From: Acidobacteriota bacterium
GTDB taxonomy: Bacteria > Acidobacteriota > Terriglobia > Acidiferrales > UBA7541
NCBI GenBank assembly: GCA_013286465.1
Contig: JABDFR010000011.1
Span: forward strand, 1-58,806
Direction: 5' to 3'
Length of the DNA stretch: 58,806 nucleotides
The translations under genes and the position numbers were made by a program. This document shows positions 43,242-51,178 of the stretch, in pieces (the first letter of the stretch is position 1; the number at the start of each line of letters is the position of its first letter). The notes beneath the pieces were generated by a model that was not told the DNA's origin, made no database searches, and was given only the letters and a program-made list of their open reading frames with translations.

Positions 43242-44348
43242 ATGCGCCTAAAGAAACTAACACTCCGCGAAATCCACTTACCGTTGATCGCCCCATTCCA
43301 AACCAGCTTTGGCACATCGAATCTACGTCGAATTCTCCTTCTAGAAGCAGAAACCGATTCGGCCACCGGCTGGGGCGAGTGTGTAGCCGGCGAAGACCCT
43401 TTCTACTCCTACGAAACGGTAGAAACCGCCGCGCACATCCTCCGCGACCACATCTGGCCGATTCTGAAAAAGCACGAAATCAATTCCGCCGCAGAAATCA
43501 GCGACGCCCTCGCCCCCATCCGCGGCCACAACATGGCCAAAGCCGGAATCGAATCGGCCCTCTGGGACGCTGAAGCCAAATCCCTAAACATCCCGCTCTG
43601 GAAATATCTAGGCGGCACCAGAGAAGAAATCCCCTGCGGCGTCTCGATCGGCATTCAACCAAACATCGAGACTCTGCTAGCCAAAGTAGAAAAGGAGCTA
43701 TCAGCAGGCTATCAAAGAATAAAAATAAAAATCCAACCAGGCTGGGACATCAAACCAGTAGAAGCCCTAAGAGAGCGCTGGCCCAGAATCCGCCTAATGG
43801 TCGACGCCAATTCCGCCTACACCCTAAAAGACGCCGCCCACCTACAACAACTCGATCGCTTCTACCTAATCATGATCGAGCAACCGCTAAGCTGGGACGA
43901 CATCCACGATCACGCCACGCTACAGAAACAACTGGACACGCCCATCTGCCTGGATGAAAGCATCCACTCGTTAGCCGACGCGCAAGTTGCCCTCAACATC
44001 AACGCCTGCCGCATCATCAATATCAAAATGGGCCGCGTAGGCGGCCACACTCAAGTAAAAAGAATCCACGATCTCTGCATGGAGAAGGGAATCCCAGTTT
44101 GGTGCGGCGGCATGCTCGAATCCGGCATAGGCCGCGCCCAAAATATCGCCCTATCAACGCTGCCAAATTTCGTCCTGCCAGGCGATGTCTCCGCCAGCAA
44201 GCGTTACTGGGCCGAAGACATAATCAGCCCAGAAGTAGAAGTAACCCCCCACGGAACAATAAAGGTCCTACAAGCCCCAGGCATAGGCTACGAGCCGCGA
44301 AGAGACCGCATAGAAGCCCTAACAAAAAAGAAAGAAGTCCTGCAGTGA
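43242..44348 (+). CDS. menC: o-Succinylbenzoate synthase / N-succinylamino acid racemase (enolase superfamily)
   Basis: A 368-residue enolase-superfamily enzyme. The capping domain is N-terminal (PFQTSFGTSNLRRILLLEAET); the barrel carries YQRIKIKIQPGWD (acid/base KxK lysine), LMVDANSAY, IEQPLSWDDI and LDESIHSL (three metal carboxylates), INIKMGRVGG (second lysine) and VWCGGMLESGIGRAQNIAL. This is the MenC type 2 family, in which OSBS (menaquinone synthesis) and N-succinylamino acid racemase activities occur, sometimes in one enzyme. No other men gene is nearby; the upstream GNAT favours the racemase role. The symbol is given for the family, not the proven function. Confidence 0.88.
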   Translation: MRLKKLTLREIHLPLIAPFQTSFGTSNLRRILLLEAETDSATGWGECVAGEDPFYSYETVETAAHILRDHIWPILKKHEINSAAEISDALAPIRGHNMAKAGIESALWDAEAKSLNIPLWKYLGGTREEIPCGVSIGIQPNIETLLAKVEKELSAGYQRIKIKIQPGWDIKPVEALRERWPRIRLMVDANSAYTLKDAAHLQQLDRFYLIMIEQPLSWDDIHDHATLQKQLDTPICLDESIHSLADAQVALNINACRIINIKMGRVGGHTQVKRIHDLCMEKGIPVWCGGMLESGIGRAQNIALSTLPNFVLPGDVSASKRYWAEDIISPEVEVTPHGTIKVLQAPGIGYEPRRDRIEALTKKKEVLQ

Positions 44349-44365
44349 CGCGAGGTTTCTCTCCC

Positions 44366-44400
44366 GTAGGGCCCGCGCTTTATGCCGGGCCTCTTCGTGC
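44366..44400 (+). repeat. GTAG-led palindrome, family A, single copy
   Basis: GTAGGGCCCGCGCTTTATGC then CGGGCCTCTTCGTGC, 17 bases after the menC-like stop and ending 18 bases before the EamA start. It corresponds to the right end of the composite elements, inverted. Confidence 0.9.
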
Positions 44401-44418
44401 AAAATCGACCCAAATACA

Positions 44419-45342
44419 ATGATCGACGCGAACCGACCCCGCCCCGCAGTCCTATTCTCGCTAGTCACCCTAATGCTAGTCATTTGGACAATAAATTTCG
44501 TAGTAGGCAAAATCACCCTACGCCACATCCCAGTCCTCACCCTAGTAAGCTTCCGACTAGTCCTAGCCTCAATAGTAATGACGCTAATCTACGTAGCCAC
44601 CCCGCGCAAAACCCCCTTCGATCGCCGTGACGGCCCGCTCTTCATAGTCCTAGGAATAATCGGCGTAATAATGAACCAAGGCGGCTTCACCTACGGCCTG
44701 AACTTCACCACCGCCGGCCACTCAGCAATCATCATAGCCATAGCCCCAGTAATCGTCCTGATCCTGGCCCGCGCAGTCGGCCTAGAAACCCTCTCGCGCC
44801 GCAAAGCCATAGGCATCTCTCTCTGCTTCATAGGCGCCCTAGTCCTAGCCGCCGAAAACGGCTTCACCGCAATTGGTTCGCAAACCCTAAAAGGCGACTT
44901 AATCACGCTACAAAGCGTCCTAGGCTATTCCATCTTCGTAATCATGGCCAAGCGGGTCGAACACAAATACGACACGGTCACGCTAAACTTTTTCAATTTC
45001 CTGGTAGCCGGCATCATCCTCCTGCCGCTAGCCATCCGCGAAGGCCTCCGTCTAGACTGGCAAAGCGTAGGCTGGACCGGCTGGCTAGGCCTGGCCTTCA
45101 TGTCGATCTGCAGCTCAGTAATCTCCTACCTAATCTACTACTGGGCCCTACGCCACATGGAAGCCTCCCGCCTGGCCGCCACAACATACGTGGAGCCAGT
45201 CTTCGTCCCCATCCTAAGCGTCTTCCTCCTAGGCGAGCACGTAACAAAGAATTTGCTAATCGGCGGCGCCCTAGTCCTAGTCGGCGTCTACATAACCGAA
45301 CGCAACCTAGGCGACCAAGCCGTCCCACCCGAGCCAATCTAA
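44419..45342 (+). CDS. EamA/DMT-family transporter
   Basis: A 307-residue membrane protein with ten predicted transmembrane helices in two EamA repeats. The first repeat (about 10-145) has TINFVVGKITLRHIPVLTLVSFRLVLAS and the second (about 160-295) GYSIFVIMAKRVEHKYDTVTLNFF and AATTYVEPVFVPILSVFLLGEHVTKNLLIGGALVLVGVYIT, the usual C-terminal signature. Members export amino acids and other metabolites; the substrate is unknown. Codons CTA and GTA are extremely frequent. Its neighbour makes it a possible exporter linked to amino acid metabolism, but that is only position. Confidence 0.9.
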   Translation: MIDANRPRPAVLFSLVTLMLVIWTINFVVGKITLRHIPVLTLVSFRLVLASIVMTLIYVATPRKTPFDRRDGPLFIVLGIIGVIMNQGGFTYGLNFTTAGHSAIIIAIAPVIVLILARAVGLETLSRRKAIGISLCFIGALVLAAENGFTAIGSQTLKGDLITLQSVLGYSIFVIMAKRVEHKYDTVTLNFFNFLVAGIILLPLAIREGLRLDWQSVGWTGWLGLAFMSICSSVISYLIYYWALRHMEASRLAATTYVEPVFVPILSVFLLGEHVTKNLLIGGALVLVGVYITERNLGDQAVPPEPI

Positions 45343-45383
45343 TCTCAGGACCAAATTTAATCCGCGAATCGCCGCCAAGCCCC

Positions 45384-45412
45384 GTACCGCCGGCGTCCCT
45401 GCCGGCTCTTTT
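45384..45412 (+). repeat. Family C palindrome with T-run
   Basis: Reads GTACCGCCGGCGTCCCTGCC then GGCTCTTTT. The foot is GTAC. It lies 41 bases after the EamA gene and could act as its terminator. Confidence 0.65.
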
Positions 45413-45476
45413 GACTTTTGTTGCGGTTCGCTAAGGCCCATCACGCGGGCTACATTCGCGGCGTCTACCTTCCTGC

Positions 45477-45505
45477 TTTACATATAACGCGCCGCGTTAT
45501 ACGAT
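45477..45505 (+). promoter_or_regulatory. higBA promoter with embedded palindromic operator
   Basis: TTTACA (45477-45482), 17-bp spacer, TACGAT (45500-45505). The spacer is occupied by a perfect inverted repeat, TATAACGCG-C-CGCGTTATA (45483-45501), the expected site for autorepression by HigA or HigBA. The GTG of higB begins six bases after the -10, so the mRNA should be leaderless. Confidence 0.75.
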
Positions 45506-45511
45506 TAACCG

Positions 45512-45790
45512 GTGATCAAGTCGTTCCGGTCGGAACTTACGGAGCAGCTTTTCCGGCGCCAGCGCGTACTCCGGTTCAAAGCGTTCGAGCGCATCGCGCT
45601 AAGAAAGCTCCGGCAACTCGACGCTGCCACCGACCTCCGCGATCTGGCATCCCCGCCGGGCAATCGGCTCGAAGCCCTGCGCGGCGATCGGCAAGGACAG
45701 CACAGCGTTCGCATCAACGATCAGTGGCGAATCTGCTTCGTTTGGAGGAGCGGCGACGCCTTCGAAGTCGAAATTGCCGACTATCATTAG
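45512..45790 (+). CDS. higB: Type II toxin, HigB/RelE-family mRNA interferase
   Basis: A 92-residue protein of the HigB plasmid-maintenance killer family: FRSELTEQLFRRQRVLRFKAFERIALRKLRQLDAATDLRDL, PPGNRLEALRGDRQGQHSVRINDQWRICFVWR and the end FEVEIADYH. The RINDQWRICF strand with its Arg residues is characteristic of the ribosome-dependent RNase fold. It starts with GTG at 45512, with no ribosome binding site, consistent with a leaderless transcript. The toxin precedes the antitoxin, as in higBA loci, and the antitoxin follows after 16 bases. Confidence 0.93.
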   Translation: MIKSFRSELTEQLFRRQRVLRFKAFERIALRKLRQLDAATDLRDLASPPGNRLEALRGDRQGQHSVRINDQWRICFVWRSGDAFEVEIADYH

Positions 45791-45806
45791 CGCGAAGGAG
45801 GCTCAG

Positions 45807-46178
45807 ATGGCGAAAAAACTCCAACCGGTCCATCCCGGCGAAATTCTCAGCGAAGATTATCTGAAGCCGCTCAGCCTAAGCATGAATCGCCTCGCCCTCG
45901 ATCTCCGCGTACCGGTAACGCGAATCGCCGAGCTCGTGCATGGCCGCCGTGCGGTCACCCCGGATACGGCCCTTCGCCTCGCCCGTTATTTCGACACCAC
46001 CCCGGCGTTCTGGCTTAATCTGCAGTCAAAATTCGATCTCGACCTAGCCGAAGATGCCATCCTACCTATCGTCCGCAGGGAGGTTCGCCCGCGCGATAGC
46101 GCGCCGCACGCCTTGACGCGCTCCGCGTCGAATGCTAGCTTTCGGCGTTCCGTTCTCGCGAGAAAACGCGCCCGATGA
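45807..46178 (+). CDS. higA: Antitoxin HigA, XRE-type DNA-binding protein
   Basis: From ATG at 45807 (AAGGAG upstream) a 123-residue protein. PVHPGEILSEDYLKPLSLSMNRLALDLRVPVTRIAELVHGRRAVTPDTALRLARYFDTTPAFWLNLQSKFDLDLAE is the canonical HigA helix-turn-helix domain (about residues 6-80). It neutralises HigB and represses the operon, probably at the palindrome 45483-45501. The usual protein ends near VRREVRP; here about 27 extra basic and Ser-rich residues (to ARKRAR) run to the leuB start, with which it overlaps by four bases. The tail may be a read-through of former intergenic DNA. Confidence 0.93.
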   Translation: MAKKLQPVHPGEILSEDYLKPLSLSMNRLALDLRVPVTRIAELVHGRRAVTPDTALRLARYFDTTPAFWLNLQSKFDLDLAEDAILPIVRREVRPRDSAPHALTRSASNASFRRSVLARKRAR

Positions 46179-47242
46179 TGTCCGAATCCCCAACCAAGCG
46201 CATAGCCGTAATCCCGGGCGACGGCATCGGCCCGGAAGTAACAGCTGAAGCCGTAAAAATCTTAAACGCCGCAGTAAGAAAATCCGGCAAAAAACTAGCC
46301 CTAACCAATTTCGACTGGGGCGCCGATCGCTATCTCCGCGACGGCACCACGCTCCCCCCCGACGCCCCAGAAATGTTCCGCCGCAATTACGACGCAATCC
46401 TATTCGGCGCCCTAGGCGACCCGCGCGTCCCCAGCAATCAACACGCTGCCGACATCCTCCTAGGCCTGCGCTTCAAGCTAGATCTCTACGTAAACGCCCG
46501 CCCCTGCTATCTACAAGACGCCCGCCTAACCCCCCTAAAAAATCGCGAAGAAAAAGATATCCACTTCATAGTCTTCCGCGAAAACACCGAAGGCCTCTAC
46601 GCCGGTGTAGGCGGCATCTTCAAAAAAAACACCGAAGACGAAGTAGCCATCCAGGAAGACGTAAACACCCACAAAGGCGTCGAGCGAATCCTGCGCCACG
46701 CCTTCGAATACGCCCGCCGCAACAACCTAACCCGCCTCTGCATGAGCGATAAATCCAACGCCATGACCTACGCCCACGACATCTGGCAGCGCCTTTTCAA
46801 AAAAATGCGCAGCGAATATCCAGAAATAAATTCCACCCATCAATTTATAGATAATCTGTTGCTACAAATCGTCCGCGACCCCACGCAATTCGAAGTAATC
46901 GTAACGTGCAATCTATTCGGCGATATAGCCAGCGACGTAGGCGCAGGGATCATCGGCGGCCTAGGCGTAGCCCCCTCAGGCAACATAAATCCAGGCCAAG
47001 TCTCCCTATTCGAACCAGTCCACGGCTCAGCCCCGCCAATAGCCGGCCAAAATATAGCCAACCCAATGGGCGCAATCCTAAGCGCCGCGATGATGCTAGA
47101 TCACATCGACTGGCCAAAAGAAGCCAGAGCAATAGAGAACGCAGTGCACGAAGCAATCATAGAAGGAAAGACAACGCAAGATCTCGGCGGCAATTTAGGA
47201 ACAAATCAAGTAGGCGACTACATAGCAGAAAAGCTCTCGTAG
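46175..47242 (+). CDS. leuB: 3-isopropylmalate dehydrogenase-family enzyme
   Basis: NAD-dependent beta-decarboxylating dehydrogenase, 355 residues. IAVIPGDGIGPEVTAEAVKIL (about 10-30), the substrate Arg residues in GLRFKLDLYVNARPCYL, FIVFRENTEGLYAG, and the metal site NLFGDIASDVGAGIIGGLGVAPSGNI are all present, as are EPVHGSAPPIAGQNIANPMGAIL. It fits LeuB, but tartrate or isocitrate dehydrogenase-like paralogues share these motifs, and no leuA, leuC or leuD is nearby. ATGATG overlaps the higA stop, so it would be translated from the higBA mRNA or an internal promoter. Its TAG stop is part of a GTAG-led palindrome. Confidence 0.88.
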   Translation: MMSESPTKRIAVIPGDGIGPEVTAEAVKILNAAVRKSGKKLALTNFDWGADRYLRDGTTLPPDAPEMFRRNYDAILFGALGDPRVPSNQHAADILLGLRFKLDLYVNARPCYLQDARLTPLKNREEKDIHFIVFRENTEGLYAGVGGIFKKNTEDEVAIQEDVNTHKGVERILRHAFEYARRNNLTRLCMSDKSNAMTYAHDIWQRLFKKMRSEYPEINSTHQFIDNLLLQIVRDPTQFEVIVTCNLFGDIASDVGAGIIGGLGVAPSGNINPGQVSLFEPVHGSAPPIAGQNIANPMGAILSAAMMLDHIDWPKEARAIENAVHEAIIEGKTTQDLGGNLGTNQVGDYIAEKLS

Positions 47243-47276
47243 GGAAGGGTGCTTTAGACCCTCCCACTTTTCGGTC
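47239..47276 (+). repeat. GTAG-led palindrome, diverged family B, carrying the leuB stop
   Basis: Reads GTAGGGAAGGGTGCTTTAGA then CCCTCCC, ACTTTTCGGTC. Same plan as family B (GTAG, stem, CTTTAG loop, stem, TTCGG) but the stem bases have changed on both sides, keeping the pairing. TAG at 47240-47242 is the leuB stop. Confidence 0.7.
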
Positions 47277-47407
47277 ACCTCCGGCCCAGCCCGCAAACCC
47301 AAGCGTGACGCTAGACCCCACCATGCAATGGAAACCCCGAATTCCCGTATTTCTCGACATTGTCGAACCTGTAGGGATTTTCTTGCTCCCGCAATCCGGC
47401 TGGCCCC

Positions 47408-48112
47408 TCATCCCTCCACATAATAATAATTAGGCCGCCGCGGCCTCTTCGGCAAAGCCAACAAAATCCCCAACAAAAATCCGCCAATATGCGCCCACCA
47501 AGCCACACCCCCAGCAGCCGCAGCCCCGGACGCTCCCAACGAACTAACCCCACTAAAAAACTGCACCACAAACCAAAGCGCGATAAAAATCCAAGCCGGC
47601 AAACGCGCCGTAAACCAAATAATAAAAAGCGGCACCAAAGTAAGAATCCGCGAAGCCGGATAAAACAAGATAAAAGCGCCCAAAACCCCAGAGATAGCCC
47701 CAGAAGCCCCAATAGCAGGCACCCGACTCCCCCAACTAAACGCCGCCTGCGCCACTCCCGACCCAATCCCGCAAATCAAATAAAATCCCAAATACCAAAC
47801 ATGCCCAAGCCGGTCCTCCACATCCGGCCCAAAAATCCAAAGGAACCACATATTCCCGATAATGTGCAGCCAGCCACCATGCAGAAACATAGAAGTAAAG
47901 AAGGGAAGCAGAGCGTCAGCCAACGCCACATGCCCCCCGCCAAAAGCAATCTGCAAATTCCGCGGCACCACGCCATAGGTAAAAACGAACCGGTCCGCCG
48001 CCTGAGGCGACAAAGTAAGCTGATAAATGAAAACCAAAACATTAACCGCAATAATCCCAAAAGTGACAAAGGGCATAGAGGATCGCGGATTAAGATTCTT
48101 CAAAGGAATCAT
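47408..48112 (-). CDS. Rhomboid-family intramembrane serine protease
   Basis: A 234-residue membrane protein with six transmembrane helices. Catalytic serine in GASGAISGVLGAF (about residues 123-135) and histidine in VAWWAHIGGFLLGILLAL near 205; the HGGWLHIIGNMWFLWIFGPDVEDRLGH stretch is the conserved second-helix region. Rhomboids cut transmembrane helices within the membrane; the substrate is not known. The C-terminus ends in a short basic tail. The gene is convergent with leuB and separate from the SDR gene by 150 bases in which I see nothing clear. Confidence 0.93.
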   Translation of the reverse strand: MIPLKNLNPRSSMPFVTFGIIAVNVLVFIYQLTLSPQAADRFVFTYGVVPRNLQIAFGGGHVALADALLPFFTSMFLHGGWLHIIGNMWFLWIFGPDVEDRLGHVWYLGFYLICGIGSGVAQAAFSWGSRVPAIGASGAISGVLGAFILFYPASRILTLVPLFIIWFTARLPAWIFIALWFVVQFFSGVSSLGASGAAAAGGVAWWAHIGGFLLGILLALPKRPRRPNYYYVEG

Positions 48113-48262
48113 GAAACCATCACTTTAACTACCCTGTTCAAGTAAAACTCAAAGTATCACCGGCGTACCGGACACGATAAGTCGGAGTACTTTCGGAGCA
48201 TAAAATTGCCGCTGCCGCCATCACCACAGCGACGACTCAGAATTGAGACCCCCAGCTCCAAA

Positions 48263-49111
48263 TCATTGCCCTTTGTCGAACATAAGAGACACAGATAAGT
48301 CACGATGCGCGTCTATCTGCTCCTGAATTGTCTTGAGATTGGCTTCTTCAGCCGCCATAGCGTCGGGACCCGCAATAAATCGCAGTGGGAGCTTACCGGA
48401 ATCCGAGAGGCTCACAATTGCAGCCGCGAGTTTGGCGGGATCGCCTCCTTGCTGACCGTTCATGCCGGACCAAGCCGCGATCGTTCGTTTGGTTCGCTCG
48501 GCATAGTCTTCGACAACCATATCCGGCCATATCGTCGATGCGCCTTCGACCAGAAGTTCGGTACGGAAGAACCCAGGCTCAACCGCCATAGTGCGAATGC
48601 CGAAGGGCGCCACATCGAAGCGGAGCGATTCCATCCAGCCTTCCAGCGCGAACTTGGAGGCAGCATAGGCAACAACGAATTCCTGACCGATGAGGCCCGC
48701 GAGCGAAGTTACCGTTATAATCTGGCCACTCCGCTGCGCTCGCATGATCGGAAGGATAGCGCGCGTCACGTTAAGAGGACCAAAGAAATTGGTCTCCATC
48801 TGAGCACGGAAATGATCTGGACGAATGTTTTCGAAATAACCCGCGTAGAAATTGCCTGCGTTGTTGACCAGGACATCGATACGCCCAAAGCGGCGAACGG
48901 CAGCTTCTGCAGCTTTGGCCGCAGCCTCGGCGTCGGTGATATCTAGCGCAACAGCTAATAGGTTTTCGTGAGCACCAACCGCCTTCGAGACCGCGTCCGG
49001 GTGACGGCCAGTCGCCACAACGAAGTGCCCGGCGGCCAACGCCTTCTGCGCAATCTCAATGCCGAGCCCCCGGCCTGCGCCGGTGACAAACCAAACTCTC
49101 TTATTACTCAT
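48263..49111 (-). CDS. Short-chain dehydrogenase/reductase
   Basis: A 282-residue classical SDR. The cofactor loop is FVTGAGRGLGIEIAQ (about residues 8-22), VLVNNAGNF near 83, the catalytic Ser region IITVTSLAGLIG, Tyr-x-x-x-Lys in VAYAASKFALEGWMESL, and EPGFFRT. Basic residues after the second strand (ATGRHPDAV) suggest NADP(H). Its substrate is unknown. The base and codon composition (few CTA/GTA) differ from the surrounding genes, which hints at later arrival. ATG at 49111 has AAGGAG a few bases upstream. Confidence 0.9.
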   Translation of the reverse strand: MSNKRVWFVTGAGRGLGIEIAQKALAAGHFVVATGRHPDAVSKAVGAHENLLAVALDITDAEAAAKAAEAAVRRFGRIDVLVNNAGNFYAGYFENIRPDHFRAQMETNFFGPLNVTRAILPIMRAQRSGQIITVTSLAGLIGQEFVVAYAASKFALEGWMESLRFDVAPFGIRTMAVEPGFFRTELLVEGASTIWPDMVVEDYAERTKRTIAAWSGMNGQQGGDPAKLAAAIVSLSDSGKLPLRFIAGPDAMAAEEANLKTIQEQIDAHRDLSVSLMFDKGQ

Positions 49112-49460
49112 TTTTGTCTCCTTGGTTGTTCAAACCGGCTAATCGCGAAGACACTACGGCGGAGCGAAAATCGATCCAACGGCGAAGCTGTGCCCTTCAA
49201 GATTTACCTTCAATTGCGCGCAACAAAAACAGCGATCACTCTAACCAACCCACAAAAAATTTCAAGCACCCGCGATCAACTCGCCGCCCGAAAATTTCCG
49301 CGTCACAAAATCTCCGCCAACCTGCGAGATAAATTTGCGCCCCGCGCGCACGTATGATAAAAATTTTCATTCCAGTTCACGCCAATCCTAAAACTGAAAG
49401 TACCGCGTGAACCACCCCCGCCAATAAAAAGGGAACTGCCGGTCGGCGGGCCGACAGCCG
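49112..49460. other. Gap of 349 bases between divergent SDR and recO genes
   Basis: No gene is convincing; a + strand frame through 48968-49357 runs mostly antisense to the SDR gene and has no plausible composition. The right part is A-rich. A short inverted repeat GTCGGC-GG-GCCGAC (49442-49455) lies five bases before the recO ATG. Confidence 0.6.
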
Positions 49461-50204
49461 ATGCCAGTCCACGAATCCGAGGCCATCATTCTTCAAAGCT
49501 ATCCACTCGGCGAAGCCGACCGCATCGTAAGTTTTTTCAGCCGTGGCGCCGGACGTCTCCGCGGTGTAGCCAAAGGCGCCCGCCGCACCAAAAGCCGTTT
49601 CGGTTCCACCCTCGAGCGCCTCAGCCACATCCGCATCTGGTATTACGAACGAGAAACCCGCGACCTCGTCCGCATCAATCAAAGCGAGCTGATCGAATCC
49701 TTCATGGTCGCTCACGCCGATTACGACACCAGCGTAGCCTTCTCCCTCTTCAGTGAAATCTCGGAAATGGTTCTCCCCGAAAGAGAGCCGCTAGACGCTC
49801 CGTTCCGTCTGTTACTTCTAGTTTCAAAAGCCATCAAGCAATCCGTGAAGCCAGCCGTCCCGCTAGCCTATTTCTGCCTGTGGACTCTAAAGCTAGCCGG
49901 CTGGCTACCGTCGCTTGATCACTGCTGCCTCTGCGGCCGCAACATCGCCGCAGAACCAGGCTTCGTGGCCCCAGCGTTAGAAGGAGTAGCCTGCGCAAAA
50001 TGCAAGCCGGCCAGCTCCCGCATGATGCCCAAAGAAACTCTCACTCTGGCCCAGCGCATGCTCTTCGAAAAGCTGGATCAATTGATGCAAGCCAATCTTC
50101 CGTCTCTAGCCGTACACGAACTGACCGCGCATCTATTGGATTGGATTGAGTGGCACGGCGAAAAGCATCTCAAATCGCGCGAACTCTGGGAGCCAACGAA
50201 TTGA
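49461..50204 (+). CDS. recO: DNA repair protein RecO
   Basis: Loads RecA on SSB-coated single-stranded DNA together with RecR, and anneals DNA. An N-terminal OB fold (about 1-80: [46 protein letters not shown]) is followed by a helical domain and a four-Cys zinc site (HCCLCGRN near residue 155 and CAKCKP). Length 247 is normal. The stop overlaps the glyQ TTG start (TTGA). A hairpin (49442-49455) just before the ATG could limit ribosome access. Confidence 0.95.
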   Translation: MPVHESEAIILQSYPLGEADRIVSFFSRGAGRLRGVAKGARRTKSRFGSTLERLSHIRIWYYERETRDLVRINQSELIESFMVAHADYDTSVAFSLFSEISEMVLPEREPLDAPFRLLLLVSKAIKQSVKPAVPLAYFCLWTLKLAGWLPSLDHCCLCGRNIAAEPGFVAPALEGVACAKCKPASSRMMPKETLTLAQRMLFEKLDQLMQANLPSLAVHELTAHLLDWIEWHGEKHLKSRELWEPTN

Positions 50205-51178
50205 CCGCAGCAAAATCACTAGCCAAGGCGCCGCGCAAAGCCGCGACCCCGGCAAAGCCGCAAGGCCTGACCTTCCAGGATTTAATCTTCAAGCTAGAAA
50301 AATTCTGGACCGACAAAGGCTGCATACTTCAACAACCATATGACGTTGAAGTAGGCGCCGGCACCATGCATCCAGAAACGTTCCTGCGCGTCCTCGGCCC
50401 CGAACCTTATAAAGTAGTTTACGTTCAACCAAGCCGACGCCCCGCCGACGGCCGCTACGGCGAAAATCCCAACCGTCTCTTCAAGCATCACCAACTTCAA
50501 GTAATACTCAAACCCACCCCAACAGACGTCCAAGATCTCTATCTGCAAAGTCTAGAAGCCGTAGGCATCAATCTAAAAGAACACGACGTCCGCTTCGAAG
50601 AAGACAACTGGGAATCCCCGACGCTCGGCGCCTGGGGCATCGGATGGCAAGTATTACTTGATGGCCAGGAAATCACCCAATTCACCTACTTCCAGCAAAC
50701 CGGCGGCTTCGATCTTCAACCAGTCTCCGTAGAACTAACCTACGGCCTGGATCGCATCGCCTCCTACCTGCAAGGCGTAGACAATGTCTTCGACGTCCGC
50801 TGGTCAAAAAATCTAACCTACCGGCAAGTCCGCTTCGCCGATGAGCAACAATTCAGCGGCTACAATTTCGAATGGGCCGATCCCGTAGCCACGCGCAAAA
50901 TGTTCGACCTCTCCGAGTCAGAAGTGCAGCGATTAGTGAAGGCCTATGCCGCCCTGAAGTCGCCCGACGAAAAACGCCGCTTCCCAATCCTGGCCGCCTA
51001 CGACCTCTGCCTGAAGTGTTCGCACTTATTTAACGTCCTCGACGCACGCGGCGCCATCTCCACCACCGAGCGCGCCGCGCTAATCAATCGAGTCCGTCAG
51101 CTCACGTGCAAAGTAGCCGCAGGCTGGCTCGAACAACGTAGCCTCGAAGTAGCCGCAGAATCCGGAGCCGCCCAATGA
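50201..51178 (+). CDS. glyQ: Glycine-tRNA ligase, alpha subunit
   Basis: Catalytic subunit of the heterotetrameric bacterial GlyRS. Conserved blocks: [99 protein letters not shown] and [14 protein letters not shown]. The TTG at 50201 overlaps the recO stop (TTGA) and gives 325 residues, with a short Ala/Lys-rich lead before the conserved part; an ATG at 50150 inside recO is possible but less likely. The stop overlaps glyS by four bases. Confidence 0.96.
   Translation: MTAAKSLAKAPRKAATPAKPQGLTFQDLIFKLEKFWTDKGCILQQPYDVEVGAGTMHPETFLRVLGPEPYKVVYVQPSRRPADGRYGENPNRLFKHHQLQVILKPTPTDVQDLYLQSLEAVGINLKEHDVRFEEDNWESPTLGAWGIGWQVLLDGQEITQFTYFQQTGGFDLQPVSVELTYGLDRIASYLQGVDNVFDVRWSKNLTYRQVRFADEQQFSGYNFEWADPVATRKMFDLSESEVQRLVKAYAALKSPDEKRRFPILAAYDLCLKCSHLFNVLDARGAISTTERAALINRVRQLTCKVAAGWLEQRSLEVAAESGAAQ

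Noticed and set aside
48968-49357. 129-residue + strand frame across the SDR start
   Set aside because: Mostly antisense to the SDR gene; no recognisable domain, ribosome binding site or sensible composition.
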